Translations under genes and position numbers: made by a program
NCBI GenBank assembly: GCA_958299035.1
Contig: CATQJL010000326.1
Span: forward strand, 1,006,232 to 1,070,231
From: Cylicocyclus nassatus
Lineage: Eukaryota > Nematoda > Chromadorea > Rhabditida > Strongylidae
Direction of reading: 5' to 3'
Length of the DNA stretch: 64,000 nt
Notes under the pieces: generated by a model
Told to the model about the DNA's origin: nothing
What the model saw: the letters and a program-made list of their open reading frames with translations, nothing else
The model's database searches: none
Part shown: positions 35,556 to 47,006 of the stretch, piece after piece
Position numbering within the stretch: the first letter of the stretch is position 1
Layout of the letters: the number at the start of each line of letters is the position of its first letter

Positions 35556-37443
35556 AGGATATTCGTCGGCGACTGCCCCGACTCGTGCAATTACACCACC
35601 TTGGGCGTGCCTTACTGAGGCCTTTCCAGCTGGACACTACGCTGCATCGTGCGGGGAACTTGGTAGCTCGCAGCAGGGTGCGGGAACTTAGGAACCCGAA
35701 TCTAATGGGGGACGGAACTTAGGAACCCGAGCCTAATCAGCTCGATTCGGGGAGTGCCCGCAGGTTACAGTCATGCTCGCTGACTCCGATTACTCACTAG
35801 GACATAGCAACAAGCTAAGCCCCGCCCCCTTGAGAGCCTGTTTGGAACCTAGCCAAGGAATACTGAAAATCTCAATTGAATTTCAGGGCTGGCTCTAAGC
35901 CAAAAACCTTCAAAATGATCGTACGAAGGTGAAATTAGGCTCAAACGAAAGAGAAAAACCGTGCCATCATCATAAAGCAGCTACTGATTTAAACTGATTG
36001 AACACAAAATTTTCTTGGTTCAAAACTCTATTCAAGTGTTGAATTACTGAGAAATTATTCAAAAAACCGTCAAGTTTTTCAAAAAAAATTATTTGAGTGC
36101 TAAATCCTAGCAAAAAACTAGAATAGCATTAGAGAAATGACAGTTTAAAAACTTCCCAAGATTGATAGTTATTTGCTGAAATGCTGAAATTTAGGCGAAA
36201 GACTAGAAAATCAATTGCGAAACGACAGTTTATAAAATTCTCAAAAATAAAAGTTTGTTTGTGTGCGGAATTCTGGGCAGAAGACTAGAATATCAAGAAA
36301 TGAAAAATCAAGAACTTCACTAATGATATTGCTGAGTCTGTCAACGACAGACGATTCTGATGTGCGAAGAAAATCCTGCTAATATGCTGGAAGCAATGAC
36401 CTCAACCTACGCAAGGAAAGGTTGCAATAACAGTTTGAGGCGAAATTTCCCTTATAAATAGAAGCCCTTTAGGGTGAAAAGCATTTATCGTTACTATCGA
36501 TATCTCAACTTCCCATGTCTTACGACGATTATTTTTATTCCCACATGCAGCATCTGCTGCAACAATTATTAAGAATTTGTAAATCTTTATTTTCAGGCAA
36601 TTGTGGTAGTTTTAACTACTGAGTGGCATTTCTTGATGTGTTTTGCTCGAAATTCAGCACTCAAAAAAAAAAACTATTATTTCTGAGAAGTTCTTGTTTT
36701 TCATTTCTTGATATTCTAGTCTTTTGCCCAGACTTCCGCACACAAACAAATTTTTTATTTTTGTGAATTTTATAAACTGTCGTTTCGCAATTGATTTTCT
36801 AGTCTTTCGCCTAAATTTCAGCATTTAAATAACTATCAATCTTGAGAGTTTTTAAACTGTCATTTCTCGAATGATATTCTAGTCTTTTGCCCGGATTTAG
36901 CACTCAAATAAATTTTTTCTGAAACTTGACGGTTTTTTGAATAATTTCTCAGTAATTCAAAACTTGAATAAAGTTTTGAACCAAGAAAATGTTGTGTTCA
37001 ATCAGTTCAATTCAGTAGCTGCTTTATGATGATGGCACGGTTTTGCTCTTTCGTTTGAGCCTAATTTCACCTTCGTACGATCACTTTGAAGGTTTTTGGC
37101 TTAGAGCCAGCCCTGAAATTCAATTGAGATTTTCAGCATTCCTTGGCTAGGTTCCAAACAGGCTCTCAAGGGGCGGGTTTAGCTTGTTGCTATGTTCTAG
37201 TGAGTAATCGGAGTCAGCGAGCATGACTGTAACCTGCAGGCACTCCCCGAATCGAGCTAATTAGGCTCGGGTTCCTAAGTTCCGTCCCCCATTAGATTCG
37301 GGTTCCTAAGTTCCGTCCCCCCTCGCAGCATCCCTGTCCTTTTCCTGTCCTGTCTTGTCCTACTGTCAAGGTGGAAAGGCTCCAAAAACACGCCCACGGT
37401 GGCGTAATTGCACTAGTTGGGGCAGTCGTCGACGAATATCCTG
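35556..37443. mobile_element. 1.9-kb palindromic element with repeat arms
   Basis: Arms of roughly 760 bp (35,556-36,320 and 36,690-37,443) are inverted copies running from GGATATTCGTCGGCGACTGC to GAAATGAAAAATCAAGAACT. A 370-bp unique loop lies between them. Each arm contains about three degenerate 85-bp tandem units with ACTAGAA-type motifs (36,117, 36,203 and 36,286), plus short duplicated GGAACTTAGGAACCCGA blocks (near 35,683 and 35,714). No transposase is encoded. Confidence 0.85.
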
Positions 37444-38350
37444 GGTGTATGACTTTATGAACGATAGCATGTGCCAGCCGCCAGCTGGGTACTGTACGCG
37501 GTGCGCTGATCGCTCCCCCCCTTGTTAATTAACCTAGGAATGCGCTCAGCCATTGGAAAACTCTCTAATATTTCCTTCATGCTTCTTCTGTAGGTTGCAA
37601 TTTGGATAACAGTAAATTTCAAAACTTTAATTAAAAATCAGTTTTCAGGTTTTTTTTCATTATAAATTGGTTCGCAAGCTCTTTTCTTTTATCGCAAAGG
37701 TAAGTTTTGAAACACTAACCATAGCTAAAAACAAATTTCATTGCGAGGAGAATTCAAAATAAGCACTATAGGCAATTTGGTTTAAACTAATTTCAATAAG
37801 TTGTGTATATCATTACATTTGGTAGTGTTTCGTACGATCAGATATCACTCGTTCTGCAAATATCCGGTCATATCACACAAATTTTTTTAGATTTCAATTC
37901 TTTTGTTTGCTTTCAAAAACTGCTACCCTCAGTATAAATTGATCTGTACCTCAATCGAAATTACGTGTGAACTAGTCGTAAGATGTGAGGTCACTCAGAC
38001 AATCATGCCTAAGGTGTTCTAGATTGATTTCACACTTCAAGTTGGATATCCAGGAGTCACTCGGTCATTCATAGGTAAATCAGCAAAACTCTTGAATTTC
38101 ATGATCAAATCATTAGCTGTTCATGACTGACAAAAAAAAAAGAAACAAGAAAGCAAAACGAAATTCTGTAAATAGTCAAGCCTCACCCCAGCTTGCAACA
38201 AGCTCATATCACTATCAGAAGTTGCTTTCACTTGACTAGGGAGCATGGCCATGAACCAGCGCTAGAGCTGTACTGCAAAAAACTCATCCATCTTGCGATA
38301 GGCGGGGCTAACGGTGCGCACCTTATTGACACACGCCTGCCTAAGCGCGC
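37444..38350. other. AT-rich intergenic DNA, possible MITE body
   Basis: Bounded on the left by GACTTTATGAACGATAGC (37,451-37,468) and on the right by the inverted sequence at 38,351, so it may be the body of one element. No gene was seen. Confidence 0.4.
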
Positions 38351-38400
38351 GCTATCGTTCATAAAGTCCGCCACGGGTGGCGGACTTTATGAACGATAGC
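38351..38400. repeat. Perfect 24-bp inverted repeat (hairpin)
   Basis: GCTATCGTTCATAAAGTCCG, followed by CCAC, is mirrored perfectly across a 2-base centre. The 18-bp outer part occurs a third time at 37,451-37,468. It lies about 130 bp beyond the last recognised exon of the PAN-domain gene. Confidence 0.85.
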
Positions 38401-38530
38401 CAATATCCTTTACCTCTTGCTTTGAAAACGGGGCACTTCAGAGTTGATCAGGCGATCATTTATGGAAATGCAATATTTCAAAAAAAAAAAATGCTGAGCA
38501 AAACCTTGATGGAAGGAAACCAAGGAATAC

Positions 38531-39961
38531 CTCTGCGTCTTCTTTGACCTTTTCAGCACTCTCTGCTACTGGGGCAATGGATAAATGCTTCTTTTTGCCA
38601 AGAGGTGAGGTCTGCCCTTCGACTGGCTCACCTCCATCGTCAGCTATCAGCGAGTCTCCCTGCATCAGTTGTTATAAATGATGCTAAAGCATTTAATAGC
38701 TTTGTGAAGTGAACCTCTTCTTGGACTGAACTTCTTGCGGTCACTTCGCTTGCCCCATCCTGGAAACGGAAATTATGTGCCATCTATTCTATGCACCAAG
38801 CAGTGTTCTAAAAATGGTACACAAGTAAAAGACTACCTTTTCCTTTTCGGTGATTTTAGCGGTCTTCGAAGCAAAGTTCTTGGGATGCTTCTTGTATCTA
38901 GAAGAAAAGCGTGTTTTGCAAACTTGTTGGAACGAGTTTGAAATCGACAGAGACTGATGTTGTACTCCCTTACTTAATGTAACTGGCTTTCTCGCCCTTC
39001 TTGTTCCGTTTTGCCTCAACAGAGTCGTCAGAATCTGCGACTGCGTTGGCCTTCAGTTGAATTCGTATAAAGGGTTTTAATGAGAGCAAGGAGCTTACCT
39101 CTTCCTCATCATCGGCATAGTCCTCATCGTTTTCTGGGGCTTTCTCCTTCAGCTTTAGGAAATTTTTATATGTGAAAAATTGCGAAGTGTTTGCCCACCT
39201 CTGACTCTTGTTCTGATGTAAGTGCTGCGTCAGCAGTGGTACTCGTTGATCCTGCTGATGATGTTCCTTGCGCGTCCTCTTCATCACTTCGCTCTAAAAC
39301 AAACTGATGAATAGAAATGAAACTTCTCCAAAAAATGAGAGGGTTGAGTGGTGAGCGAAGTGACGAAAAGCCTTCCCGTCTATTAGTTATAGGTATATCT
39401 TACTTTTATTTTATATCTTACTTTCAAGTTCCGCTGTGGTGGTATATCCAGTGGCTTCGGTAAAAGGCTCGGAAGATTTGAACTGCTCTCTCCCACTACC
39501 TGATGACTCAAGAATCTTTGCCTCAATCTCCCTTATATCCTCATTGGCGAGCTCTTCCCTCGGCATTACTGTTGTGAGTGGTGCATCGTCTAAAGTTTAG
39601 TGCTGTGCAGTAAGTTCCTAATGATAAGTATGTGTCTCGCAAAAAGCAGTGGCCGAGATAGACATGGCGGGTGCAAGCAGAGGTGCCACTTTGATGCTCT
39701 AACCTTTCTCCAAAGCTGTGTCAGCTTCTTCGGCCCTTTCGGCTGAGGTCATTTCTGCAAACGCAGTTGTGGTTTCTGAAAAAAATGGAACGATAGAAGC
39801 ATCTGATCGGTTTCTCTACCTCGAGACTGCAGCTTGGTCATGCACCCATTTTGGAAGTACACGACTTTTTCGTTCTCTTCCTTAGCAAAGGAACTGGGCT
39901 TTGACAATGCAGATTCAGTGTTTGTGATGCATTCTCCTTCTTCGTAGAAGTACATAGCGGA
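38531..39961 (-). CDS. PAN-domain gene, 3' exon cluster (exons 5-13)
   Basis: Nine minus-strand exons with GT-AG borders: 39,820-39,961; 39,704-39,775; 39,422-39,589; 39,199-39,293; 39,099-39,152; 38,974-39,050; 38,837-38,897; 38,715-38,759; 38,531-38,659. All phases agree across introns of about 44-129 bp. Exon 5 (SAMYFYEEGECITNTESALS to VVYFQNGC) is the C-terminal part of PAN domain 2. Exons 6-13 encode a low-complexity tail rich in Ser, Thr, Ala and Glu, with an acidic run (NDEDYADDEEE) and basic patches (AKRNKKGEK, KYKKHPKNF). Exon 9 has a weak acceptor (CCTAAAG). No stop is reached with confidence. Reading through the last donor would end at TGA 38,456, but the T-rich sequence there looks intronic. 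Membrane anchor or ZP domain: none seen. Confidence 0.8.
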
Positions 39962-40092
39962 CTGAAAACGATAAACGTGGTCTGGAAATTAGCAATCGTT
40001 TTGACGGAAAAATTCACAGATGCTGGACTGTATGGCTTTCTTAAAGCTTCTTTCTTTGGTAGCTTTGCCAGACGAATTTGAATAATGTTTAA

Positions 40093-40795
40093 TCTTATAT
40101 ATAAAGCTGAATGTCTGTTTGTCTGTCTGTATGTCTGTCTGTATGTATGTCTGTACGTATGTTCCGAATAGAAAATTTCATTTCTGAACCGATCCGGACC
40201 AAACTTGGCACACATACACTACGGGCCCCGGCGGGTGTCATAGGCCACTTTTCATCATCGATCGATATCGATTTTATCGATTTTTATCGATTTTTTTGCT
40301 GAGTTCACCTACGGGGCTGGGAGTTGGCACAGGGGGGTAGTCGAGCATGCTGATCACCCCCAAGGGGGATGATCAGCATGCTTGATTACACCCCTGTGCC
40401 AAATTCCAGCCCCCTAGCTCAAATTTTCAAAAAATCGATAAAATCGATAAAAGTAATGGACGATCCTGAAAACTAATATTGTGTTCGTAATCAGCATGCT
40501 CGATTACCCCCTGTGCAAAATCCCAGCCTCGCATGTCAAAATTTACAAAAAATCGATAAAATCAATAAAAGTAATCGATAATTCTGAAAACTAATATTGT
40601 ATTCGGAATCCCCATGCTCACTTCCCCCCTGTGCCAACTCCTAGCCCTGTAGGTGAACTCTGCAAAAAAATCGATAAAAATCGGTAAAATCGACATCGAT
40701 CGATAACGAAAAGTGGACTGTGACACCCGCCGGGGCCCGAAGTGTATGTGTGCCAAGTTTCGTCCGGATACGGCGGAGCCGGGTAAGCCAGCTAG
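40093..40795 (+). mobile_element. Non-autonomous Helitron, 703 bp
   Basis: Starts TCTTATATATAAAGCTGAAT after A and ends CGGCGGAGCCGGGTAAGCCA then GCTAG, before T. It carries the TGTC microsatellite near the 5' end and internal inverted copies of ACACCCGCCGGGGCCCG. Three tandem-like blocks holding AAAAATCGATAAAATCGATA follow. Same family as 27,502-27,906. Lies in the PAN gene intron in opposite orientation. Confidence 0.75.
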
Positions 40796-41512
40796 TTTAG
40801 TATATAAATGATTCATTCATTCTCCTTGAGCGCAAATGAGCAAGCAAAGTTGAATCATCTGCATTTGAATGCAATGGCGCTTCAGTTTGAGTTTACTCTA
40901 TTTCTACTTCTAAATGTACGGTACCCCTCATAATTTGCAAAAAAACGACGCAACTGATTCAGGCTTAGCGAATGTCTAGAGTGTCTGTTGTCGCATTGCC
41001 ATATCTCGGTCTAGAGTGAAGTTCTGGATCCATGTGCATTCTTAACAGAGCTCGACCTTTGACATTCTGAGTTGCTTATTTGGGCAAGTGCACCATACTA
41101 TAGATACTCAGTTTTTAGCATTTAATGAATGTAAGTGTAATACGCAGCGCGCTGAGTGTACAGTAGTAACATAACGTGAGCAAAAATGTAAGAAGATTTG
41201 TGGTTATTGACTGCCTACCGCGCACATACGGTATTCAGACAGGCAGTTCTACATATAAAAAGATGCGCGGCATCGGTTGAATATGGTGTCCTGCCCTTAG
41301 GATTCGTCCACTCTGACCCGATTATGACGATGCCACGCGATTGTCGCAAACTCCATCAACAAACTATGACGATATTCCACAGAGTCCATTGGCCGTGTTC
41401 ATCAACGAACCCTGAAGAGCGCCCCGAACCTTGAGAGCGCATACTCGTCATTACAATGCTCAATCAATTGCCGTCAATATTTTATAATGTTTCACAATGT
41501 TTCAATGTTTCA
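40796..41512. other. Intronic DNA, nothing recognised
   Basis: No repeat structure or exon was recognised. Confidence 0.4.
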
Positions 41513-41694
41513 CATACCTTGAGACATTAACGCGTATTCACGAACATACCTCAAGGTAAATTTTAGCAGGTAATGCATGCAAAGGCTCGAGGTTATCAAC
41601 CTTCCTTGCTAGGGTAAATTTAACCTTGAAACTGAAGGTAGTTGGTCTTACTTTGACGTATGTTCGTGAATGCGGGTTGATGACTCAAGGTATG
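41513..41694. mobile_element. CATACCTTGAG inverted-repeat MITE, 182 bp
   Basis: CATACCTTGAGACATTAACG through ATTCACGAACATAC is mirrored at 41,658-41,694. Inner sequence is also partly complementary (AAGGTAAATTTTAG against GGTAAATTTAACC). It is non-coding. Confidence 0.75.
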
Positions 41695-42386
41695 CTTTAC
41701 ATGCCCTGAGCCATTAATCCCGAATATAGGCAGATTGAGCTATCTTGTGAATACTGGAATATGCCTCTAAAGGTATATTTTACCGGTTTGTTGATGGATA
41801 TGGCCGCAGATTTATTTATTGACTGAATTTTGACTAGATTCTGTCATTAGTTTATGAAAATGCCACGAACTCATGAAACCACCTTATACCGTCGCAAGCA
41901 TATATGAGAGACTCTACCGCGCAAAATGAGTACCATGTGGTATTTCTGTAGACAGCATGTCAAATAAACCCTGTGCACCAACTTTCAGCGAAGGAGGTTT
42001 TTTTTTTATAATGGACTGCCTATTCCTTCTCATTATGAATCAATATCTTTGTTGATTTTTCAGCAAATGAGCTTCACTACTGGGAGTGTAGGGAGCGAAT
42101 AGCAACATACAAAAAGTTCTGGTTTTTTGGCAGAACTTTTAGCGCGCTCGAGATTCTATCATTCAGTGAAAAGACTAAACCAAATCGTGCCCCCCCCTCA
42201 TCCTTGAATTGTGCTCAGACAATCGCAAATGACTTCCAGGGCAAAACTTCTAGAATTTCCGGGGCGTCCATAGTCATTGTGAACTCCTTGGATTCGAGTA
42301 GCGTCAGATTCATGAACAAGAAGAGCTTGCACTCCCTCAGAAGAATAGAAGTAGCAGCACTTCAGAAACGATGGTGAGAAGAACAC
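41695..42386. other. Intronic DNA, nothing recognised
   Basis: T9 run near 42,000 and C7 run near 42,190; no gene or repeat was recognised. Confidence 0.4.
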
Positions 42387-42645
42387 TTAAAGGCACCGTC
42401 CACCCAGATTTTCGGCTTCCGTATTTTGATCGTTCCGGGCCTTCTCATGTCCCTGATTCCGAATATGAAGTCGAGAATCCGCGAAAAGCCCGACAATCCA
42501 TACCGGAGAACCCACAGGTCGGCTTTCCGGAACGGTGATTGGGTGGACGCGCACGGATGGGCGGGGATGGGGAGGGTGGTGCCGTCTGGGAGTCCTCGTG
42601 CATCGCTTTCCAGCCACCTGGACAGCCACCTGAGATGGCTGTAAA
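42387..42645. mobile_element. TTAAAGGCA element, 3'-truncated
   Basis: Begins TTAAAGGCACCGTCCACCCA and matches 49,454-49,660 along GGCCTTCTCATGTCCCTGAT and CGGAACGGTGATTGG. The right terminus is missing. The TTAA at the border suggests a piggyBac-type target. Confidence 0.65.
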
Positions 42646-43394
42646 AAGAAAAAGTCATATATTTCCCTTCCTTCACATAATTTTCTCACATGTTTAACAT
42701 AATCTTATACTACATCAAAAACCCAACTGAGTTTTTGAATCTCACCAAACCCCCTTTCCCTCGCATAGTTCAGCCCTCCAAATATTTTGGATGGTGGCGG
42801 CAAGCCTGCTCTAAGCGAGCAAGGATGCGCGCCGGACACAGCATGCCGCCAATTTGGAGAATACGAACACTTTAGTTTTAATTAGTTTTTTACCTTTAGT
42901 TTTTTACGTTCTTAGTTCTTTTTTCGTCTGTTCGATGTTGCTACTGTGTTTTGTTCGATTGCGTTATTCGTTTGATCCATTCATGATCGCGTCATGATGT
43001 CGTATTTTTGTGCCGAAATCTACAGGGACTTCGTTTTTGAAAAATTCAAAAAGCCACCTCATGCCGAGCCCTGTATATGGACTGCTACGAAGTAATCGAG
43101 AAGTCGGTGCGTGGGCGGTTCCGGAGCGGGAGGCGAAGTTCGGAACATTCGGAATGAATTCTAGGCTTTCTAGAGCGTTTTTCGCTCCGGACTTCACCGA
43201 ACGCTTAGTTGAGGGGCCTGTGATTGCATGGCCATTATGTTGCAGCACCCCCTTCTTTAACGGGACGCTGACTTTGAGGTCTGCCTTGACCATACTTTTA
43301 CAGCAACGGCATTGCATTGTGATACACAAAAAAATCAAGAAGAGAAACGAGGCAAAAACAGAATTGAATGTTTTGGGGTGTGCCTCGACACTGC
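42646..43394. other. Intronic DNA, unidentified open stretch
   Basis: Both strands stay open across about 43,010-43,335, but no domain is recognised in either direction. It may be a piece of an unidentified element. Confidence 0.35.
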
Positions 43395-43610
43395 AAGCCC
43401 GCGCTGCGTCTGCGCCGTGGGAGTATATGGTCGAAATCAGGCCAAATTGATAGCGTAAATTTGCGCGCTCTCAGCGCTAAGAGTTGCGCTGCATATGCTT
43501 AATGTCGCAGAGAGCCAAGGGGTTGGAAAGAGAGAGAGCAGACAACCAAGACGTTGACGCGGCGCAAAGGCACGCCGGTGTAGACGCGCGCATCACTCCA
43601 GTTCGAGCCT
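43395..43610. mobile_element. Diverged inverted copy of the 18,704 MITE interior
   Basis: AAATTTGCGCGCTCTCAGCG through GCGCTGCATATGC and GAGAGAGCAGAC matches the reverse complement of about 18,770-18,885. The TACAGTCTGCCCC ends are not present here. Confidence 0.55.
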
Positions 43611-43829
43611 AATCATTGGGACAGAATGGACTTATTAGAAACTGGTCGAGGTGTATCTTTGCAACAAAGCTCATATCCGAGTATAAAAATAGTGTGACTA
43701 CAAGGATAATTTCCTTCAAAGGAGACGGAAGCAAATGTTATCATATCACATTCTTGCAATAGCATCTGATAGAACCTGAGCTGCTTCGTCCCCCCCCCCC
43801 CCCTTCCCCTCACGTCATTGCGGCGATTA

Positions 43830-44095
43830 TACGTTGGACCGAATCGAATGATTATTCGATTATTCGAATAAGTCATTCGAATGCGAATGATTCGAAAATT
43901 CAAATATTCCAAAATCCGAAATTTGGTCGAATATTCGAAAATTTCCATCTTCGAATATTATTCGGGAGTCGAATACTCGAAAATCACAACTTTCATTATT
44001 CGATAATCGAATATTCGATGGTCATCAATTCGATTATTTGATGTTCATCGAATATTCGAATATTCGATCAGCATCTAATATCTGAAAATTCGATG
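43830..44095. repeat. ATTCGAATATTCG-rich hAT-like MITE fragment
   Basis: Starts TTGGACCGAATCGAATGATT and continues as a degenerate ATTCGAATATTCG array. It shares terminus and content with the element at 55,612-56,947, which has an 8-bp target duplication. The other end is unclear. Confidence 0.6.
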
Positions 44096-44274
44096 TCTTC
44101 TGCCATCCTTTAGGTGCAGTTTGTAGAGGTGCCTTCAGTTACATTTACAGAAAAAATGATTAACCCACGGCTTCTTATCGCTGTGGGATTATGGTAGGAA
44201 CTTCTAGCCCAGAGTCGCTGCGGAATATGCCGTTCGAAGGAAATTTTCCAAAAAAATCTTCAATTTAACCTTAT

Positions 44275-44358
44275 AAAAAAATTCTCGAAGTGCGTGGCTG
44301 ACGCCTCAGAAAAAATGCCCCCCCCTCCCCGGTCTGAAATTCTGGGTACGCCAGTGAC
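44275..44358. mobile_element. Fragment of GGCGTACCCAG-type MITE
   Basis: GTGCGTGGCTGACGCCTC, a C-rich run and AATTCTGGGTACGCCAGTGAC match one end (inverted) of the element at 57,033-57,405. Confidence 0.6.
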
Positions 44359-44469
44359 GGTGCAAATTTCATGTTGGAAGTGACTTTGAAAACCCTAATC
44401 TAGGAGTTTTAGCTTCTGATCTTCCTTTCTCAGGCACAGTATGGCCCTTAACGTCTCAAAATCCCATGC

Positions 44470-44602
44470 TCCCCATACTCCGTAATCCTACAGCTGTGAA
44501 GAGCGATCGATGAATTGCTGCACACTCTAAGAAGCCAGCCTTAAAGAATGGTGAGGAGAATTAACAATTAAATACTGTTTTTCTTTTAGACACCTTGTAT
44601 AT
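44470..44602. mobile_element. CAGGGTGTCC MITE, truncated right end
   Basis: TCCGTAATCCTACAGCTGTG through GAATTAACAATTAAATACTG to GACACCTTGTA matches the right arm of 7785-8484 in degraded form. Confidence 0.6.
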
Positions 44603-44857
44603 CAACCCACAACTCGCAAAGTATATGCTTGGATGGTTCTCGTGCAGTAATCTGAATTATGCAGGATGAGCCTTTTCTCATCTCATATAAGACTCTTCTT
44701 CTTTCAATTTTCTCGTTGGAAGAGTGCTTTTGCAGAACTCGTCTAACATAGAGCGCCTGCGTCTCTAACGACAGCCTAGCTCTCTAGCGGCTGCATCGAC
44801 CAATCAGAGGCGCGCGGTAGTTAGGCTGCGAAGGCTAGCGGCGTAGAAGGGCCGTCT

Positions 44858-46072
44858 GGGATCGTTCAGACAGCGCTGGTACCCCTCCAAGTCCGCCCAA
44901 ATACGTCCGAACACGCCGAATCCGTCCGAATACGTCCGAATATGTCCAAATACGTCCGAATACGCCCGAAAACGCCCGAACTCGCCTGAACGCCGGAACC
45001 TTCAAAACGCAGCAGATACGCGTTCAAATTGACATATTCAAGCACGCGTGGATTACTGCGCGCATAGTGCATATATCTACAATACCGCTCTCAGAACGTG
45101 CAAAATTTCCGTGAATGTTGCGGAAACCCCGGAAATCCGCGAAGGTCCGCGAAATTTTCGGAATTTCGCGACATTCCGGGAATGTCGCGGAATTTTCGGA
45201 ATATCGCCATAACTTCCTTCGGAATGCATAAATTCTTATTCTGAAACAAGGGTTATACTCAGCTCATTAAGGCGAATCTTTTGGTACCTTGCCTTACCGT
45301 AATTCTCGGGGCACGATTGGTGCACGATCTGAGATGAATTTCGCATTTTGGGAGAGAGGACGTGGGTGTACGGCAGCAAGTGAATCCTTTTGCGATTTTT
45401 CTGAAATTCCAGGGAGGGGGGGGGGGGGGGGAGTAATCAGTGGTACTGGGTGTGGTTAGTTCTAAAATATGCGAACATGCCGTGATGATGCCGTCGATGT
45501 TGCTTTTCCCGTCTTCTGTTTGTTTAGTAGCTTCAAGCACCTATTTATTACTAGAAGGGGTGGGTTCGAGTACAGGACACGAATATTGTGTTCACTTCCC
45601 CTCTCCCAAAATGCAAAATTCATCTCAGACCGTGCACCAATCGTGCCCCGAGAATTACGGTAAGGCAAGGTACCAAAAGATTCGCCTTAATGAGCTGAGT
45701 ATAACCCTTGTTTCAGATCCAGAATTTATGCATTCCGAAGGAAGTTATGGCGATATTCCGAAAATTCCGCGAAATTCCCGGAATGTCGCGAAATTCCGGA
45801 AATGTCGCGAAATTCCGAAAATTTCGCGGTCCTTCGCGGATTTCCGGGGTTTCCGCGACATTCACGGAAATTTTGCACGTTCTGAGAGCGGTATTGTATC
45901 TTAGTCACACGTAGCTCGACGCATATCTAGCGCTTTCGCAGTTCTGGCACTCAGGCGGGTTCGGAGGGATTCGGACGTATTTGGGCGGATTCGGGGTATT
46001 CGGACGTACTTGGACGGGTTTGGGCGGAATCGGATGGATTTGGACGGGTACCGGCGCGGTCTGAACGATCCC
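44858..46072. mobile_element. Foldback element with GTCCGAATAC decamer arms
   Basis: GGGATCGTTCAGAC (44,858) is mirrored by GTCTGAACGATCCC ending 46,072. The left arm is an array of the decamer GTCCGAATAC (44,888-44,995). The right arm is its complement, TTCGGACGTA-type (45,955-46,050). Another palindromic element (45,078-45,898) is inserted in the middle. Confidence 0.75.
45078..45898. mobile_element. TACAATACCGCTC palindromic MITE, 820 bp
   Basis: Arms of about 300 bp from TACAATACCGCTCTCAGAAC through AATTTCGCGACATTCCGGGA and CGCCATAACTTCCTTCGGAA are mirrored to 45,898. G14 run near 45,417-45,431. Same family as 32,576-32,757 but longer. Frames inside are repeat-derived. Confidence 0.85.
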
Positions 46073-46211
46073 TCTCCCAAAAAGCGCATAACCTGTTACT
46101 GCGTCAAAATCTTCTAATTAATGAGGTTCCAAAACTCGATTGTCATTCATTACTAACCCTACAAAGTAGATAAGCGATTTTCGCTAATATGAAGATTTTA
46201 AAACTTAAGGT

Positions 46212-46419
46212 ATTGGGCTTACCAACACTCTGGCGCGGGACACTGCATCTCTTCTGCGAACATGCTCTCTAATCATATCCAATAGGTTTAGACTTCATCT
46301 TTCCCAGACTCGCGGTGGAAAAACCAGAGAGCATGTTCGTGAAAGAGATGTAGAGTCCAGGCGAAGCGCGGGAGTGGAGGTGCTGGTGCTCCCGACACTG
46401 CAGTTGATAAGCCCTATAC
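46212..46419. mobile_element. AGGGCTTATCAA-type foldback MITE, copy 2
   Basis: TTGGGCTTACCAACACTCTG through GAACATGCTCTCTAATCATA is mirrored to GATAAGCCCTATA at 46,419. Diverged copy of 29,855-30,073. Confidence 0.75.
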
Positions 46420-46654
46420 GTCAGTGCGCACTCGTGAAATTGAGAAATACTGCGATTTTCCCCGTAAATTTCGGTGTTTCGCCAAGAAAAGGCAACTATT
46501 AAAAAGAGGAGAAAAAGTTGCTTCAGTGGTACCTAAACTACTTACCATCTCATGTTCTAGGTTAGGATAGGCGGACTATAAAATCTGATTACTTCAAAAA
46601 AATATATTTTGTGGAATACTAGTCACAGATCTACAAGAAGTTGCCTCATTTGAC

Positions 46655-46861
46655 AACAGGTTTGCCCTATCTGCTAAAATTAGCGAAAGCTAGGTATGGT
46701 AGAACGAAGGGTTGTATTTCCCAGCAATAATTTCAGCACTTCTTCAATAAATCATATTGAGATTTACGGCAGCTAGAAAGGAGAAGAAATTTGCATCGGA
46801 TACAACTTGATATCTGCGGGTCATTTCAAAAAACTGTCAAGACTTCCAGACCGACCCAATG
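46655..46861. mobile_element. Half copy of mariner-type MITE (1466 family)
   Basis: GGTTTGCCCTATCTGCTAAA through CCCAGCA to GACCGACCCAAT corresponds to the right arm of 1466-2481. The left arm is missing. Confidence 0.6.
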
Positions 46862-47006
46862 TATAAGCAAATAAATAAACAATCAAATAAGTAAATGATG
46901 GTATGGCACGCCATTTACGGGGTTTGCATTGATGGGTCAGAGGGAGAAGAGTGGTTATCGAGGTGTTTCTTATGTGAGCGATAGCATTGTTCGTTAATAA
47001 TTCCAG

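Noticed and set aside
38456..38530. Read-through of the last PAN exon to a TGA as the true C-terminus
   Set aside because: The added residues include a poly-Phe stretch from a T12 tract, typical of an intron; a GT donor is present at 38,530.
43010..43450. Open frames on both strands
   Set aside because: Neither has a domain, start context or exon borders; left as unidentified sequence.
45440..45904. 154-codon plus-strand frame
   Set aside because: It runs across the right arm of a palindromic MITE; the mirrored arm carries a matching antisense frame, so it is repeat-derived.
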